From: Halalkalibacter hemicellulosilyticusJCM 9152
Lineage (GTDB): Bacteria; Bacillota; Bacilli; Bacillales; Bacillaceae_D
Direction: 5' to 3'
Length of the DNA: 64,000 nucleotides
Assembly (NCBI RefSeq): GCF_000513115.1
Contig: NZ_BAUU01000019.1
Location: 1 to 64,000 of the forward strand
Shown here piece by piece: positions 43,170 through 52,288 of the stretch. A model generated the notes under the pieces. The model made no database searches, had not been told where the DNA came from, and saw only the letters and a list, made by a program, of their open reading frames with translations. Each line of letters begins with the position of its first letter. The first letter of the stretch is position 1. Both the position numbers and the translations under genes were made by a program.

Positions 43170-44369
43170 TTAACCTCCGCAACATTTCTTATATTTCTTC
43201 CCACTTCCGCAAGGGCATGGTTCGTTGCGTCCGATCTTCTTCCCTGTTTGAAAGCTGATCACGTTGTCTAGATTCGCCTTTGATGGAGATGGATCTGGTT
43301 GTAATTCAACAGATGTGTAGCCTTTCAAAAACCATTCACGTGTATGATTCATAAGGGGAACGAGTGAATGAAGTAGTTTATTGACTTCGGCTTCATTGTC
43401 TAATTCCAGATCAGCTGTCACAGTATTGATAATACCTTGTAATGGGACGCCTTGTTTAATGCCAATAGTGATTTCCTCTGTCAATATATCAGCGTCCTCG
43501 TGCTCAAACCCGAAGTGACGCTTGAGTGCAGAAACGAATTGTTGATAACTTTCATTGCGATCGACATACTCAGGCTCTCCTGCTTGTAAAAGCTGCTCCT
43601 TCGTAAATGGATAGTAGTCTAATCCGACTCGACTCTTTTGCTCCTGTAAAACGACTTCAATATCGTCGACTAAATAATGAGAAAAACCGTCGTTAGTCGA
43701 TTCCAATTCCTGATGATAGTTGATGGCATCATGGATGACACGGAAATAATCTCCATATGAATCAATCGTTGTATGACGGTTTAATAGCTTGTCTATATCC
43801 TCAATCGTTAGAACACCGTAATAAAAGCATAAGCCTTGTGTTAATTTAATCCATTCTGTATTTCTCTTGCTTAGCGCTTGAATCTCTTTATCCTTTGCTA
43901 GTTCTCGTACAGGTTCAATCAAATCACTCGGTAAAGAAATCACAGGCAGTTCTTCATGATGACACATGTAGAAGATGCCAGTAGATGTGAAGTAGATTTC
44001 TTTTTCGATATCTAGCTCTAGCTGTTCAATAGAGAGAATACCGTTATTGTTACACGCTTGTCGTAGAAATTGTAACCGATCCTCATCCCAAGTTTTTACC
44101 TGATCTGCTAGCTTAAGTGGGATGTGTTCTGCGAGGACACGGATAAGCTCAGCTTTTTTTAAGTGGCTCGCTCTTGGGACGGAATAAAGCCGACGCCATC
44201 CATCGAGTTCATCTTTCGTTAAGCTCGTTAACGCCTCTTCTAATGTGAACGGAGCTTGAAGTTGACCGAATTTTTTATAGAGTTGTTGTGTTTCTCTCAT
44301 GATCGTGTCGGTAGATAGTTGATGTAATGCTTCTTCCAATTGCTTCATTTCTTTTTTAGTATAATCCAT
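43170..44369 (-). CDS. SEC-C motif protein
   Basis: The 399-residue protein ends in a SEC-C zinc-binding motif, [18 protein letters not shown], as in SecA and YecA. An N-terminal helical region includes a SAP/Rho-N-like stretch ([18 protein letters not shown] near residues 63-80). The central part (about 90-370) is helical and of unknown function. SEC-C motifs bind zinc and often contact SecB or ribosome-related partners. CAAGGAAGAGGG is upstream of the ATG at 44369. Monocistronic. No specific role can be assigned. Confidence 0.8.
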   Translation of the reverse strand: MDYTKKEMKQLEEALHQLSTDTIMRETQQLYKKFGQLQAPFTLEEALTSLTKDELDGWRRLYSVPRASHLKKAELIRVLAEHIPLKLADQVKTWDEDRLQFLRQACNNNGILSIEQLELDIEKEIYFTSTGIFYMCHHEELPVISLPSDLIEPVRELAKDKEIQALSKRNTEWIKLTQGLCFYYGVLTIEDIDKLLNRHTTIDSYGDYFRVIHDAINYHQELESTNDGFSHYLVDDIEVVLQEQKSRVGLDYYPFTKEQLLQAGEPEYVDRNESYQQFVSALKRHFGFEHEDADILTEEITIGIKQGVPLQGIINTVTADLELDNEAEVNKLLHSLVPLMNHTREWFLKGYTSVELQPDPSPSKANLDNVISFQTGKKIGRNEPCPCGSGKKYKKCCGG

Positions 44370-44720
44370 TTTTTACCCTCTTCCTTGGGATTTGTTAGTT
44401 GTCATTATAACGGGAAATAGGATGAGATGATAGATCTATATCCTAATTACCGAACCGCTAATTTTGAATAAATAGTGGATTGTAAAGAGAACGATGCCGA
44501 ATAATGTAAAAGAATGATTAATTTTTTACAATATATTTACAATTATCCTCCTCCTAGTGCGCATATAACCGTTGCAATACCTCATTTATATTCTTATTTT
44601 ACCTTATCTTTACAAATATCAACTTCACAAACCTTTTACAAAATGGTTAAGTCTTCTTTATTCTCACTTGATATTCATTTTATACGATGGTAGCAGAAAG
44701 AAATGGAGGGATGTGATTGG
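44370..44720. other. AT-rich intergenic region before the PHP operon
   Basis: No credible gene or clear hairpin is seen in these 350 bp. It must hold the promoters of both the SEC-C gene and the rightward PHP-SurE-ABC operon. GGAGGG at 44705-44710 is the ribosome binding site for the first operon gene. Confidence 0.3.
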
Positions 44721-45551
44721 TTGCGGATTGATTTACATATGCATAGCACACACTCAGACGGAGAGATGGATCCAAAAGAAATTGTCGATGAGGCTTTACG
44801 TCTTGGCCTTTCGGTTATTTCTATTACGGATCATGACGAAATTTCCGGTTATTTTGAAGCGAAGGATGTAGCGGCTTCTCGTGGACTTCAATTATTGCCT
44901 GGCATTGAAATCAATACAGACGGTGCTCAGGGAGAGCTTCATATACTTGGTTACGGCTTTGAGCCGCATCATCCGAGCATGATGAAGTATGTGGAATGGA
45001 GAAAGGAAGAACGACGTAAATGGTCAAAGAAAATCGTTGCTCAGCTTCAAAATCTCGGCTATCCGATTAATTGGGAGGACTGCTGGCAAAGAGCTGGAGG
45101 ACAAGTGATTGTGCGAACTCATATTGCGGATGAGCTCGTAGCGAAAGGCTTCTTTTCGTCGTCGAAGCAAGCGTATGATCAGCTATTGAAAAAGGGCGGA
45201 CAAGCTTTTGTTAGTCGAAGCGGACTTTCGGCAGAAGCTGCAATCGGGCTTATTCATGAATGTGGAGGGAAATCCTTTCTCGCTCATCCAGGCTTGTATG
45301 ATTGGAGCTATTCCTTTGAAGCATTACTTGAAGCGGGACTAGATGGAATTGAAGTGTACTACTCTAAGCATGAGCATCGTGAACGTGAGGATTGGCTCAA
45401 ACGAGCGGCAACGCATCAATTGCTTGTCAGTGTCGGCAGTGATTTTCACGGCTACGATTCGCGAAGTCCACATCCGATTGGTTCAGTGGACTATGACACT
45501 AAGCAATTGGAATGGATCTTTGGGCAACGAGAAGGTGAGGTGGAGAAGTGA
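44721..45551 (+). CDS. PHP-domain phosphoesterase
   Basis: The 276-residue protein has the four PHP metal motifs: DLHMHSTHSDG near the N-terminus, ITDHDEISG, GIEINT, and later LAHPG, EVYYSKH and GSDFHG. This is the YciV/RNase AM-like class of phosphoesterases that removes phosphate from nucleotide or sugar phosphates. The TTG at 44721 is set by GGAGGG. It is the first of six tightly linked genes, followed with 4 bp overlap by a TIM-barrel isomerase, then SurE and an ABC importer. Confidence 0.87.
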   Translation: MRIDLHMHSTHSDGEMDPKEIVDEALRLGLSVISITDHDEISGYFEAKDVAASRGLQLLPGIEINTDGAQGELHILGYGFEPHHPSMMKYVEWRKEERRKWSKKIVAQLQNLGYPINWEDCWQRAGGQVIVRTHIADELVAKGFFSSSKQAYDQLLKKGGQAFVSRSGLSAEAAIGLIHECGGKSFLAHPGLYDWSYSFEALLEAGLDGIEVYYSKHEHREREDWLKRAATHQLLVSVGSDFHGYDSRSPHPIGSVDYDTKQLEWIFGQREGEVEK

Positions 45552-46345
45552 AGCTATATGCATCATCTACTTTGTTATGGGGAAAGAGCATTGATGATAT
45601 CGGAGCGACTACCTCATATTATGGCTTGCATGGAATCGAGCTATGGGCAGAGCAAATATGGTATAGCAAAATGACAGTCCGTGAGATTAAGCGAATGCTA
45701 AAACGATATAACCTTGAAGTGAGCTTTCATGCGGCGAGCTGGGATTTAAATATTTGCTCGTTAAACGAAGGGATTCGAAAGCAATCAATGGATGAGGTCG
45801 TTCAGTCATTTGCATTAGCAGCGTCAATCGGTGCGACGAATGTCACGGTTCACCCTGGTAAACGGACACTTTCAGAAGATTGGACGTTGTGGCACATTCG
45901 CAAGCTAGAAGAGAGCTTGGACTTTTTGGAGGAAGCCGCAGCTACATTCGGGGTTACGATGTCTCTTGAGCTGATGGAAGTGAAAAAAAAGGAGTTCGTT
46001 ACATCTGGACAGCAGATGACGCCCTTTTTATTTAATCGGTCTGAGCATGTGCAAGCGACTTTTGATGCTGCCCATATTTCTTTGGATAAAAATATTGTAG
46101 CTGAATTTGAACAAATGACAAGAGTCAACAAAATCCATTTAAGTGATTCAACCTCCTCTATCTATCATGTTGCCTTAGGAGAAGGAGAGCTAGAGTTAGA
46201 GCCTTTTTTAGGGCGTATACGAGATAGTGAGCTACCTGTTGTCCTTGAAGGATATGATGCAAGCGAGGAAAGTGAACTATTAAAGAAGCATGCTCACTAT
46301 ATGAAAGCATATACCGAAAAGAATATGGAGGAAGTGACAAGTTGA
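45548..46345 (+). CDS. sugar phosphate isomerase/epimerase-like TIM-barrel protein
   Basis: The 265-residue protein belongs to the AP endonuclease 2 / xylose-isomerase-like TIM-barrel family: GLHGIELWAEQIWY, LEVSFHAASWDLNIC, VTVHPGK, SLELMEV, FDAAHI, KIHLSD and VLEGYD supply the metal-binding Glu, Asp and His positions. Reaction and substrate are unknown. The GTG start at 45548 overlaps the PHP gene stop, and its own end overlaps the surE start by 4 bp. Such coupling suggests that PHP, isomerase and SurE act on one substrate in sequence. Confidence 0.83.
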   Translation: MKLYASSTLLWGKSIDDIGATTSYYGLHGIELWAEQIWYSKMTVREIKRMLKRYNLEVSFHAASWDLNICSLNEGIRKQSMDEVVQSFALAASIGATNVTVHPGKRTLSEDWTLWHIRKLEESLDFLEEAAATFGVTMSLELMEVKKKEFVTSGQQMTPFLFNRSEHVQATFDAAHISLDKNIVAEFEQMTRVNKIHLSDSTSSIYHVALGEGELELEPFLGRIRDSELPVVLEGYDASEESELLKKHAHYMKAYTEKNMEEVTS

Positions 46346-47136
46346 AGTTTCTTGTGACAAATGATGATGGGATCTTTGCTCCTGGGGTGGCAGCGTTAAT
46401 TGAAGTGTTACAGCACTTTGGTGAAATTTATGTTGTATGCCCGGATCAAGAAAGGAGTGCGATTAGCCATTCTATTACACTTCGTCAGCCTTTAAAGGCA
46501 TCACCTGTAAAGCTGTTTGGTGGGAATGTGCACGCATGGGCAGTGAATGGAACTCCAGCCGATTGTGTGAAGCTAGGGATGGACGTTTTAATGAAGGAGC
46601 CACCAGACTTTGTTGTATCTGGAATGAATATTGGCCCGAATTTAGGTCGAGATGTTTATTATTCAGGAACGATGGCAGCTGCGGCCGAAGCAGCACTATA
46701 TCAAATTCCAGCAATGGCTGTTTCAATTGATCGGTTAGAAGTTAAGGATCTTAATTTTCAAGTTCCAAAACGGTTGTTATATCAAGTACTAGAATCATTA
46801 TTGGCTAATAAGATACCTGATGGGGTTTTTGTGAATGTGAATTTGCCTTATGTGAAAAAAGAGTACTGTCGTGGAATTGCAGTAGCACCACTTGATCTAT
46901 CAGTTGCGCGCTACCGATATGTCGGTCTAAATGATCCGTATGGTAACGTCTACTATTGGTTGAAGGATCGTTTGCAGCAGCTGACGGAGTTTGATAATGA
47001 AGGGGATTTCGCTAAGCTGAAAGCGGGCTATATTACGGTGACTCCGCTAGAGGGTAAAGTGAGTCAACGCAAGCATTTACGCAAATTTGAACGTTGGTTA
47101 CGTGCAATACCAGAAACGAAGGAGGAAACGATATGA
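46342..47136 (+). CDS. surE: 5'/3'-nucleotidase SurE
   Basis: The 264-residue protein is a clear SurE: FLVTNDDGIFAPG at the N-terminus with the Asp-Asp metal pair, CPDQERSAISHSI, NGTPADCVKLG, VVSGMNIGPNLG and YSGTMAAAAEA. SurE removes phosphate from nucleoside 5'- and 3'-monophosphates and short polyphosphate. Bacillus species usually lack surE, so its presence in this catabolic operon is notable. The TTG start at 46342 overlaps the isomerase stop. The binding-protein gene begins 4 bp before the surE stop. Confidence 0.92.
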   Translation: MKFLVTNDDGIFAPGVAALIEVLQHFGEIYVVCPDQERSAISHSITLRQPLKASPVKLFGGNVHAWAVNGTPADCVKLGMDVLMKEPPDFVVSGMNIGPNLGRDVYYSGTMAAAAEAALYQIPAMAVSIDRLEVKDLNFQVPKRLLYQVLESLLANKIPDGVFVNVNLPYVKKEYCRGIAVAPLDLSVARYRYVGLNDPYGNVYYWLKDRLQQLTEFDNEGDFAKLKAGYITVTPLEGKVSQRKHLRKFERWLRAIPETKEETI

Positions 47137-48206
47137 TGAAGCAATGGTTGATGGCAATGATTTTGATGCTAGGACTTGTCTTAACAGCATGTGGGACAGA
47201 GGATAGTCAGACAGATACTGAAACGAACAGTGAAGATGGACAGACGGATCAAGACACGGAGCAAGTGGATAGTGAAGAACCTGCATCTATTTCTGGGGAG
47301 GTTCAATTTTATACGTCACAGCCAGATGCGGATGCAGAACAGCTTGTTAGTACGTTTAATGAGCTATACCCAGATGTACAAGTGAAGATCTTCCGTTCAG
47401 GTACGGAGGAGGTTATTAGTAAGATTCTCGCAGAGCAACAGGCAGGTGATATACAAGCGGATGTCCTGTTAGTGGCTGATGCTGTTACGTTTGAGTCGTT
47501 AAAGGAACAAAATTTATTATTGGCATATGAGTCTAAAGAGTTTGCTCATATTCCGGATGAGTTCATTGATTCAGACTATATGTACGCGGGAACGAAAGTA
47601 ATGGCGACTGTATTAGCTGTTAATACAAATAATGTAACCGAGCTTCCGACGTCTTGGCACGAATTAAATGAAGACGGTGCTAATGGTGAAGTAATTATGC
47701 CTAGCCCGCTGTACTCAGGGGCTGCGGCTTATAATGTTGGGGTATTCTCAAGACAAGGGGACTTCGGTTGGGGATTTTTTGAAAATCTTAGTGGACAAGA
47801 TGTCACAGTCGTACAAGGCAATGGCGCCGTTCTTCAAGCTGTTGCTGGCGGAGAGCAATCGTATGGCATGGTTGTGGACTTTATTGTCGCTCGTGCGAAA
47901 ACAGAAGGGTCACCGATTGATTTAATTTATCCAGAGGAAGGTGTACCTGTCATTACAGAGCCAATCGGAATTATGAGTGGAACGAACAATGAAGAAGCTT
48001 CAAAAGCATTTGTTGACTTCGTTTTATCAGAGCAAGGACAGCAGATGGCGGCTGACATTGGTTACACACCTATTCGTGAAGAGATACCTGCACCTGAAGG
48101 CTTAAAGACGATTGATGAAATGGATATATTAAGTTCGGACGTTGCTGATTTGCTTTCGACGAGAGAGGAAGATAAGCAAAGGTTTGTTGATATCTTTGGA
48201 GAATAG
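47133..48206 (+). CDS. ABC transporter substrate-binding lipoprotein (Fbp/AepX-like)
   Basis: The 357-residue lipoprotein has a signal ending in LTACG, an acidic linker, then a family 2/iron-type binding fold (VQFYTSQPDADAEQLVSTF, FRSGTEEVISKILAEQQAG, DVLLVAD, PLYSGAAAYN). Such proteins bind ferric ions, thiamine-like cations, or phosphonate and phosphorylated organics. The enzymes encoded upstream point to a phosphorylated solute rather than iron (inference). AAGGAGG precedes ATGATG at 47133. It overlaps surE by 4 bp and is followed by its permease and ATPase. Confidence 0.88.
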   Translation: MMKQWLMAMILMLGLVLTACGTEDSQTDTETNSEDGQTDQDTEQVDSEEPASISGEVQFYTSQPDADAEQLVSTFNELYPDVQVKIFRSGTEEVISKILAEQQAGDIQADVLLVADAVTFESLKEQNLLLAYESKEFAHIPDEFIDSDYMYAGTKVMATVLAVNTNNVTELPTSWHELNEDGANGEVIMPSPLYSGAAAYNVGVFSRQGDFGWGFFENLSGQDVTVVQGNGAVLQAVAGGEQSYGMVVDFIVARAKTEGSPIDLIYPEEGVPVITEPIGIMSGTNNEEASKAFVDFVLSEQGQQMAADIGYTPIREEIPAPEGLKTIDEMDILSSDVADLLSTREEDKQRFVDIFGE

Positions 48207-48221
48207 ACGAGGTGTACGATC

Positions 48222-49949
48222 ATGAATCAAACTGTACAAGGAAGGCTCCCGCTTGAGTCTTCCTTCTCCTTTACACGTAACGGTAGAACGTTTTGGCTGC
48301 TTTTGTCGTTAGTCTTTGTTTTCATCCTTTTTGTTTGGCCGATTATGAAGCTTATTGGATTGAGCTTTTCGGTTGAGGAAGGTCATGTGTTAACGAATTA
48401 TACAACGGTTTTACAAGAGGCAAGGACGTGGCGGATTTTACAAAATACAGCGATTGTTGTTGCTGGATCGACGCTTTTGTCAGTTGGACTAGGTGTGTCC
48501 TTAGCGTGGCTAGTTGCATATAGTGACATTCGTGCGAAAAAGCTATTACATGTATTTGTGCTGCTTCCTTTTATTATTCCTTCGTATATTATTACGCTGT
48601 CGTGGACGCAGTTTCTTAGTCGTAATGGGCTGGTCGCTTCTGTATTAGATTGGTTGCCAGGTCAGCTTGAACCGTTTAATTTATATAGTTATTTTGGAAT
48701 TATTCTCGTGCTAGGGCTTTCTCATTATCCACTTGTGTTTTTATTGACGATGAGTGTGTTAAGACGGATTCCGCGTGACTTAGAGTGGGCAGTTCGCTCT
48801 TCAGGTGGAAGTGGTTGGACCGTGTTTCGAAAGGTAACGTTTCCTTTAGCGTTACCGGGAATCGCAAGTGGTGGTCTACTAGCTTTTTTAGCGAATTTAG
48901 ATAACTTCGGAATACCGGCTTTTCTCGGGATACCTGCTAATATATCTGTATTAAGTACAGTCATTTATCAGGAAGTCGTTGGTTTTGGTCCAAGTGCATT
49001 TGCTCGTGCAGCGACGTTTTCCGTTATTTTAGGTGTTATTGCTTTGCTTGGAACATTACTCCAATGGTTGTTTTTACGACGGTCTAAGGAAGGGGAAAGC
49101 AGTGAGATTGACCATAAGCCCCGTTTTACTTTAGGTAAGTTCCGTCTTGTTGTGGAAGGGATTCTTTGGGGTTTTTTAATTGTTATAAGCATTGTGCCGC
49201 TTTTTTCAATGGTAGGAACTTCGCTTATTCGTGCGTACGGACTTTCTTTTGCTTTTGAAAATTTGACGCTTGATCATTACCGCTTTATTTTATTTGAGAA
49301 CGATAAGGTACGTGGAGCGATGGCGAATAGTTTGAAGCTAGCGATTGGTACTGGGGTTATATGCTTAGTCGTCGGTACAGCGATCGCCTATTATCGTTTG
49401 CGGAAGAAGACTTTGGTAAGTAAGGTGATGGAATTAGCGGTTGGCTTGCCATATGCCTTGCCGGGAATGGTGCTTGCGCTTGCGATGATCTTAGCATGGA
49501 TGCAACCCATTCCAAGCTGGAATCCAGGCATTTACGGTAGCATTTGGATTTTGTTTATCGCTTATGTGACACGATTTATGATCTTACAAGTTCGTGGAAG
49601 TATGACGGCGATGTCGCAAGTTGCTCCGGCAATGGAGGAGGCGGCACATGTATCAGGAGCATCCTTCTTTGCCAAATGGCGCTTTGTCATGCTGCCCCTT
49701 TTGTTACCAGGCTTATTAAGTGGGGCGTTTCTTGTTATGCTGACGACATTAACAGAGTTAACCGTTTCGGCGCTGCTTTGGTCAAGTGGATCGGAAACGA
49801 TTGGCTTGATGATCTTTAATTTTGAGCAATCAGGCTATACGACGTATTCGACAGCATTTTCAACGGTTGTAGTATTAACCATGCTTAGTTTAACAGGTGT
49901 CCTTCTTATTCTTCAGAAGGTATACGAACGAAAGGTGGCACAACGATGA
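48222..49949 (+). CDS. ABC transporter permease, two fused domains (FbpB-like)
   Basis: The 575-residue protein contains two BPD_transp_1 halves, each with about six helices. Their EAA loops are LEWAVRSSGGSGWTVFRKVT (about residues 187-206) and MEEAAHVSGASFFAKWRF in the second half. Fused permeases of this kind occur with ferric-ion or 2-aminoethylphosphonate-type binding proteins. It forms the full membrane channel with the preceding lipoprotein and the following ATPase. GAGGTG precedes the ATG. The stop overlaps the ATPase start (ATGA). Confidence 0.9.
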   Translation: MNQTVQGRLPLESSFSFTRNGRTFWLLLSLVFVFILFVWPIMKLIGLSFSVEEGHVLTNYTTVLQEARTWRILQNTAIVVAGSTLLSVGLGVSLAWLVAYSDIRAKKLLHVFVLLPFIIPSYIITLSWTQFLSRNGLVASVLDWLPGQLEPFNLYSYFGIILVLGLSHYPLVFLLTMSVLRRIPRDLEWAVRSSGGSGWTVFRKVTFPLALPGIASGGLLAFLANLDNFGIPAFLGIPANISVLSTVIYQEVVGFGPSAFARAATFSVILGVIALLGTLLQWLFLRRSKEGESSEIDHKPRFTLGKFRLVVEGILWGFLIVISIVPLFSMVGTSLIRAYGLSFAFENLTLDHYRFILFENDKVRGAMANSLKLAIGTGVICLVVGTAIAYYRLRKKTLVSKVMELAVGLPYALPGMVLALAMILAWMQPIPSWNPGIYGSIWILFIAYVTRFMILQVRGSMTAMSQVAPAMEEAAHVSGASFFAKWRFVMLPLLLPGLLSGAFLVMLTTLTELTVSALLWSSGSETIGLMIFNFEQSGYTTYSTAFSTVVVLTMLSLTGVLLILQKVYERKVAQR

Positions 49950-51022
49950 GTACAGTATTATCAAGTGTGACGAAAGTGTTTGGAAAGACGACGGCTTTAT
50001 CCGCTGTTAATATGACAATTCATGATGGTGAGTTCGTGGCGATTGTTGGTCCATCTGGTTGTGGAAAAACGACGCTGCTACGGTTGTTAGCTGGGTTTGA
50101 TTCTCCTACGTCTGGTGAAATTGAAATGAATACAGAAGTTGTTGCGAACGCACGACGAATTGTTCGTCCTGAGAAGAGGAATATCGGTATGGTCTTTCAA
50201 TCCTTTGCCCTTTGGCCGCACTTAAAGGTGAAAGAGCAAGTACTATTCCCGCTACAGCATCATCGCTATGTTGATAAGGAGCTTAAGCGATATAGTGGTG
50301 AACGAGTTATCGAGATGCTGAAGCTTGTCGGCCTTGCCGATTATGCTGAACGAATGCCGAACGAACTCTCAGGTGGTCAGAAGCAACGAGTAGCCATCGC
50401 CCGAGCTCTAGCACCGAAGCCCGCATTGCTATTAATGGATGAACCGTTAAGTAGTTTAGACGCAGAGCTGAGAATGGAGCTTAGAAAGGAAATTCAGACG
50501 ATTCACCGAATGATGAATACGGCCATTGTGTACGTAACACATGATCAAGCTGAAGCATTGGCAATGGCTGATAAGATTGTTGTTATGAAGGATGGACAAA
50601 TCGAGCAATTCGGTTCACCAGAAGAGGTTTACATGAAACCGAAGACGCCTTTTGTTGCTACATTTGTTGGAAAGGCAAATTTAATTCAAGGGAAATGGCT
50701 CGGTGATGCATTTAAACCGCTGCACGATGAAGAAGTTCTTTGGATTGCTCCTGATGTGACCGATGAAATGAAGAAGCATCATGTACTACCAGTTCGACCT
50801 GAACAATTTACCATTTCACGGGCAGGTAATGGCTTACGGGGAATCGTGCGTAATGTGATGTTCCAAGGGAAGGAATTTCATTATTCCGTGGATGTAAATG
50901 GCCAACTGTTGAATGTGCATAGTGATTATAGCTCCAAGGTCGAACTTGGAGACGAGGTAGTGCTAGCTCATACGAGTTATACAAATGAGAGAGTGACAGT
51001 AGAAGAAATCCCATCCTACTAG
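49946..51022 (+). CDS. ABC transporter ATP-binding protein (FbpC/PotA-like)
   Basis: The 358-residue ATPase has Walker A GPSGCGKTT (about 36-44), Q-loop GMVFQSFALWP, signature LSGGQKQRVAIA, Walker B ALLLMDEPLSSLD and H-loop VYVTHDQ. A C-terminal TOBE domain follows (VRPEQFTISRAGNGLRG). It energises the importer encoded just upstream and ends the six-gene operon. The binding-protein class and the fused permease place it in the ferric/phosphonate/spermidine group. The cargo is unknown. A degenerate CACTGAAAAA hairpin follows. Confidence 0.9.
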   Translation: MSTVLSSVTKVFGKTTALSAVNMTIHDGEFVAIVGPSGCGKTTLLRLLAGFDSPTSGEIEMNTEVVANARRIVRPEKRNIGMVFQSFALWPHLKVKEQVLFPLQHHRYVDKELKRYSGERVIEMLKLVGLADYAERMPNELSGGQKQRVAIARALAPKPALLLMDEPLSSLDAELRMELRKEIQTIHRMMNTAIVYVTHDQAEALAMADKIVVMKDGQIEQFGSPEEVYMKPKTPFVATFVGKANLIQGKWLGDAFKPLHDEEVLWIAPDVTDEMKKHHVLPVRPEQFTISRAGNGLRGIVRNVMFQGKEFHYSVDVNGQLLNVHSDYSSKVELGDEVVLAHTSYTNERVTVEEIPSY

Positions 51023-51056
51023 CTAAAGGAAAAAGCACCGCAACTCGACATAGGAG

Positions 51057-51086
51057 GCACTGAAAAAATCGCTTTGTCCTTTTTCA
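51057..51086. repeat. CACTGAAAAAGT hairpin repeat, copy 5 (degenerate)
   Basis: GCACTGAAAAAATCG and TCCTTTTTCAAACG keep the outline of the family, but the right arm has lost its CAGTGC end. It lies directly after the ABC operon. Confidence 0.55.
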
Positions 51087-51119
51087 AACGATTAGAAAGC
51101 ATACAATTTGAGGGAGAAA

Positions 51120-51375
51120 TGTGAGAATAACTGAAAACCGTTGTAACGGCTCCTCGCCATGCCAAGGTCACGTGCTCGATGCGGTTCCTCATTCCTCTAT
51201 TTCTCCCCTCATTCCCTGTTTTATGTCGATGCGGTTTCTTCATTCCTCTATGTAAGCAAAATGAGTCCAAAGGGAGAAATAAAAGCCAAAATAGCGGAAT
51301 GAGGACTACGTTTTCTTCTCAGGAAGCCTTTCTCCTCCTATTTAGAGGAATGAGGATTCCCTTTGCTGGGTGGAA
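51120..51375. repeat. GGAATGAGGAA dispersed repeat, copy 3
   Basis: The stretch contains GCGGTTCCTCATTCCTCTAT (51181-51200), GCGGTTTCTTCATTCCTCTA (51231-51250), ATAGCGGAATGAGGAC (51290-51305) and TTTAGAGGAATGAGGATTCC (51340-51359). Forward and reverse modules alternate, giving large potential stem-loops. No gene is supported. Confidence 0.7.
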
Positions 51376-51454
51376 CTGATACACGCATTTATGAGTTAAA
51401 CCCTGTTAACAGCTCTGCACAACGCACTTAAGAAAAGACGCTGTCACATTTTTC

Positions 51455-52022
51455 TTATTTCACGTACTTTTTTATTAATTGCTGGTCGATCCCCTTTCTT
51501 TTCGCTTTTTTGGCGAGGCGATCAAGCATAAATTTTTGGATGAACTTAGGTACGTGTACGAGACGAGTATCTTGCATATCAAGTGCGAGTGCTGTATGCA
51601 TCGGATTTTTGAGTGTCCCCTTCTTCTCGTCAATTTCCCCATCAGCAGCCAGCCCATAAATGATTCTCATCGACGTTTCGAAGTTATTAGCAGGAGTTAA
51701 CTTGACTCTAAATGTCACTGGATGCTTATCAGAAGCATTTAAAAAGGCATGATGCTCTTCTTTTTTTACAGTGAAGCTTTCACTTGGCGGTAAGATTTTT
51801 TCCTCGTTAGCAAGTAAAATCTTCAACTCGCCATCTACTGTTTCGAACGTTTCTTCGAATTTGCGGTGGTAATGTAACGGGGGACCTGCCCCTTTCGGTG
51901 GTAGAAAAACTTCGATATATTCATATTTTCCACCGGATTTCCTCGCAAGATTCAAGGAAGGTAATTTCTTCTCCTGTAATCGCATGAACAATCGTTTTGT
52001 TGTGGTTTGGTTTAGTTGTCAT
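51455..52022 (-). pseudogene. cupin-domain protein, frameshifted near its start
   Basis: The expected start is ATG at 52022 with GGAGAAGGAAG upstream, reading MTTKPNHNKTIVHAITGEE before shifting into a nonsense frame. The remainder lies in the adjacent frame from about 51950: GGKYEYIEVFLPPKG, PPLHYHRKFEETFETVDGEL (cupin metal motif with two His and Glu) and KKEEHHAFLNAS, to 51455. One frameshift near 51935-51960 therefore splits a protein of about 188 residues. A start at the TTG-like codon near 51991 would bypass it but has no ribosome binding site. Cupin function unknown. Confidence 0.75.
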
Positions 52023-52288
52023 CTTCCTTCTCCTTTCAAAATCATTTGTTCAATCATACTCATTCGACTGATTTAGTGGAAATCCTACATCATGGATAAA
52101 GCTTTCATTAAACTTTAAGAACATTTTAAATTATTTTAAAAAAGTAAATCTTTTTATTATTTTAAAATAATCATTATTGTATGTATATTTTTTATTCTGT
52201 TTACAAAATGTAAGCATTTCAATATACTTTTATAGTATTTCAATATATTAATTTTCAGAATATTTTGGAGATGGAAGGAGTATCCATA

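Noticed and set aside
51179-51379. 66-codon rightward frame after the ABC operon
   Set aside because: It consists of the dispersed repeat read as protein (FIPLF/LCR-type pattern), not a gene.
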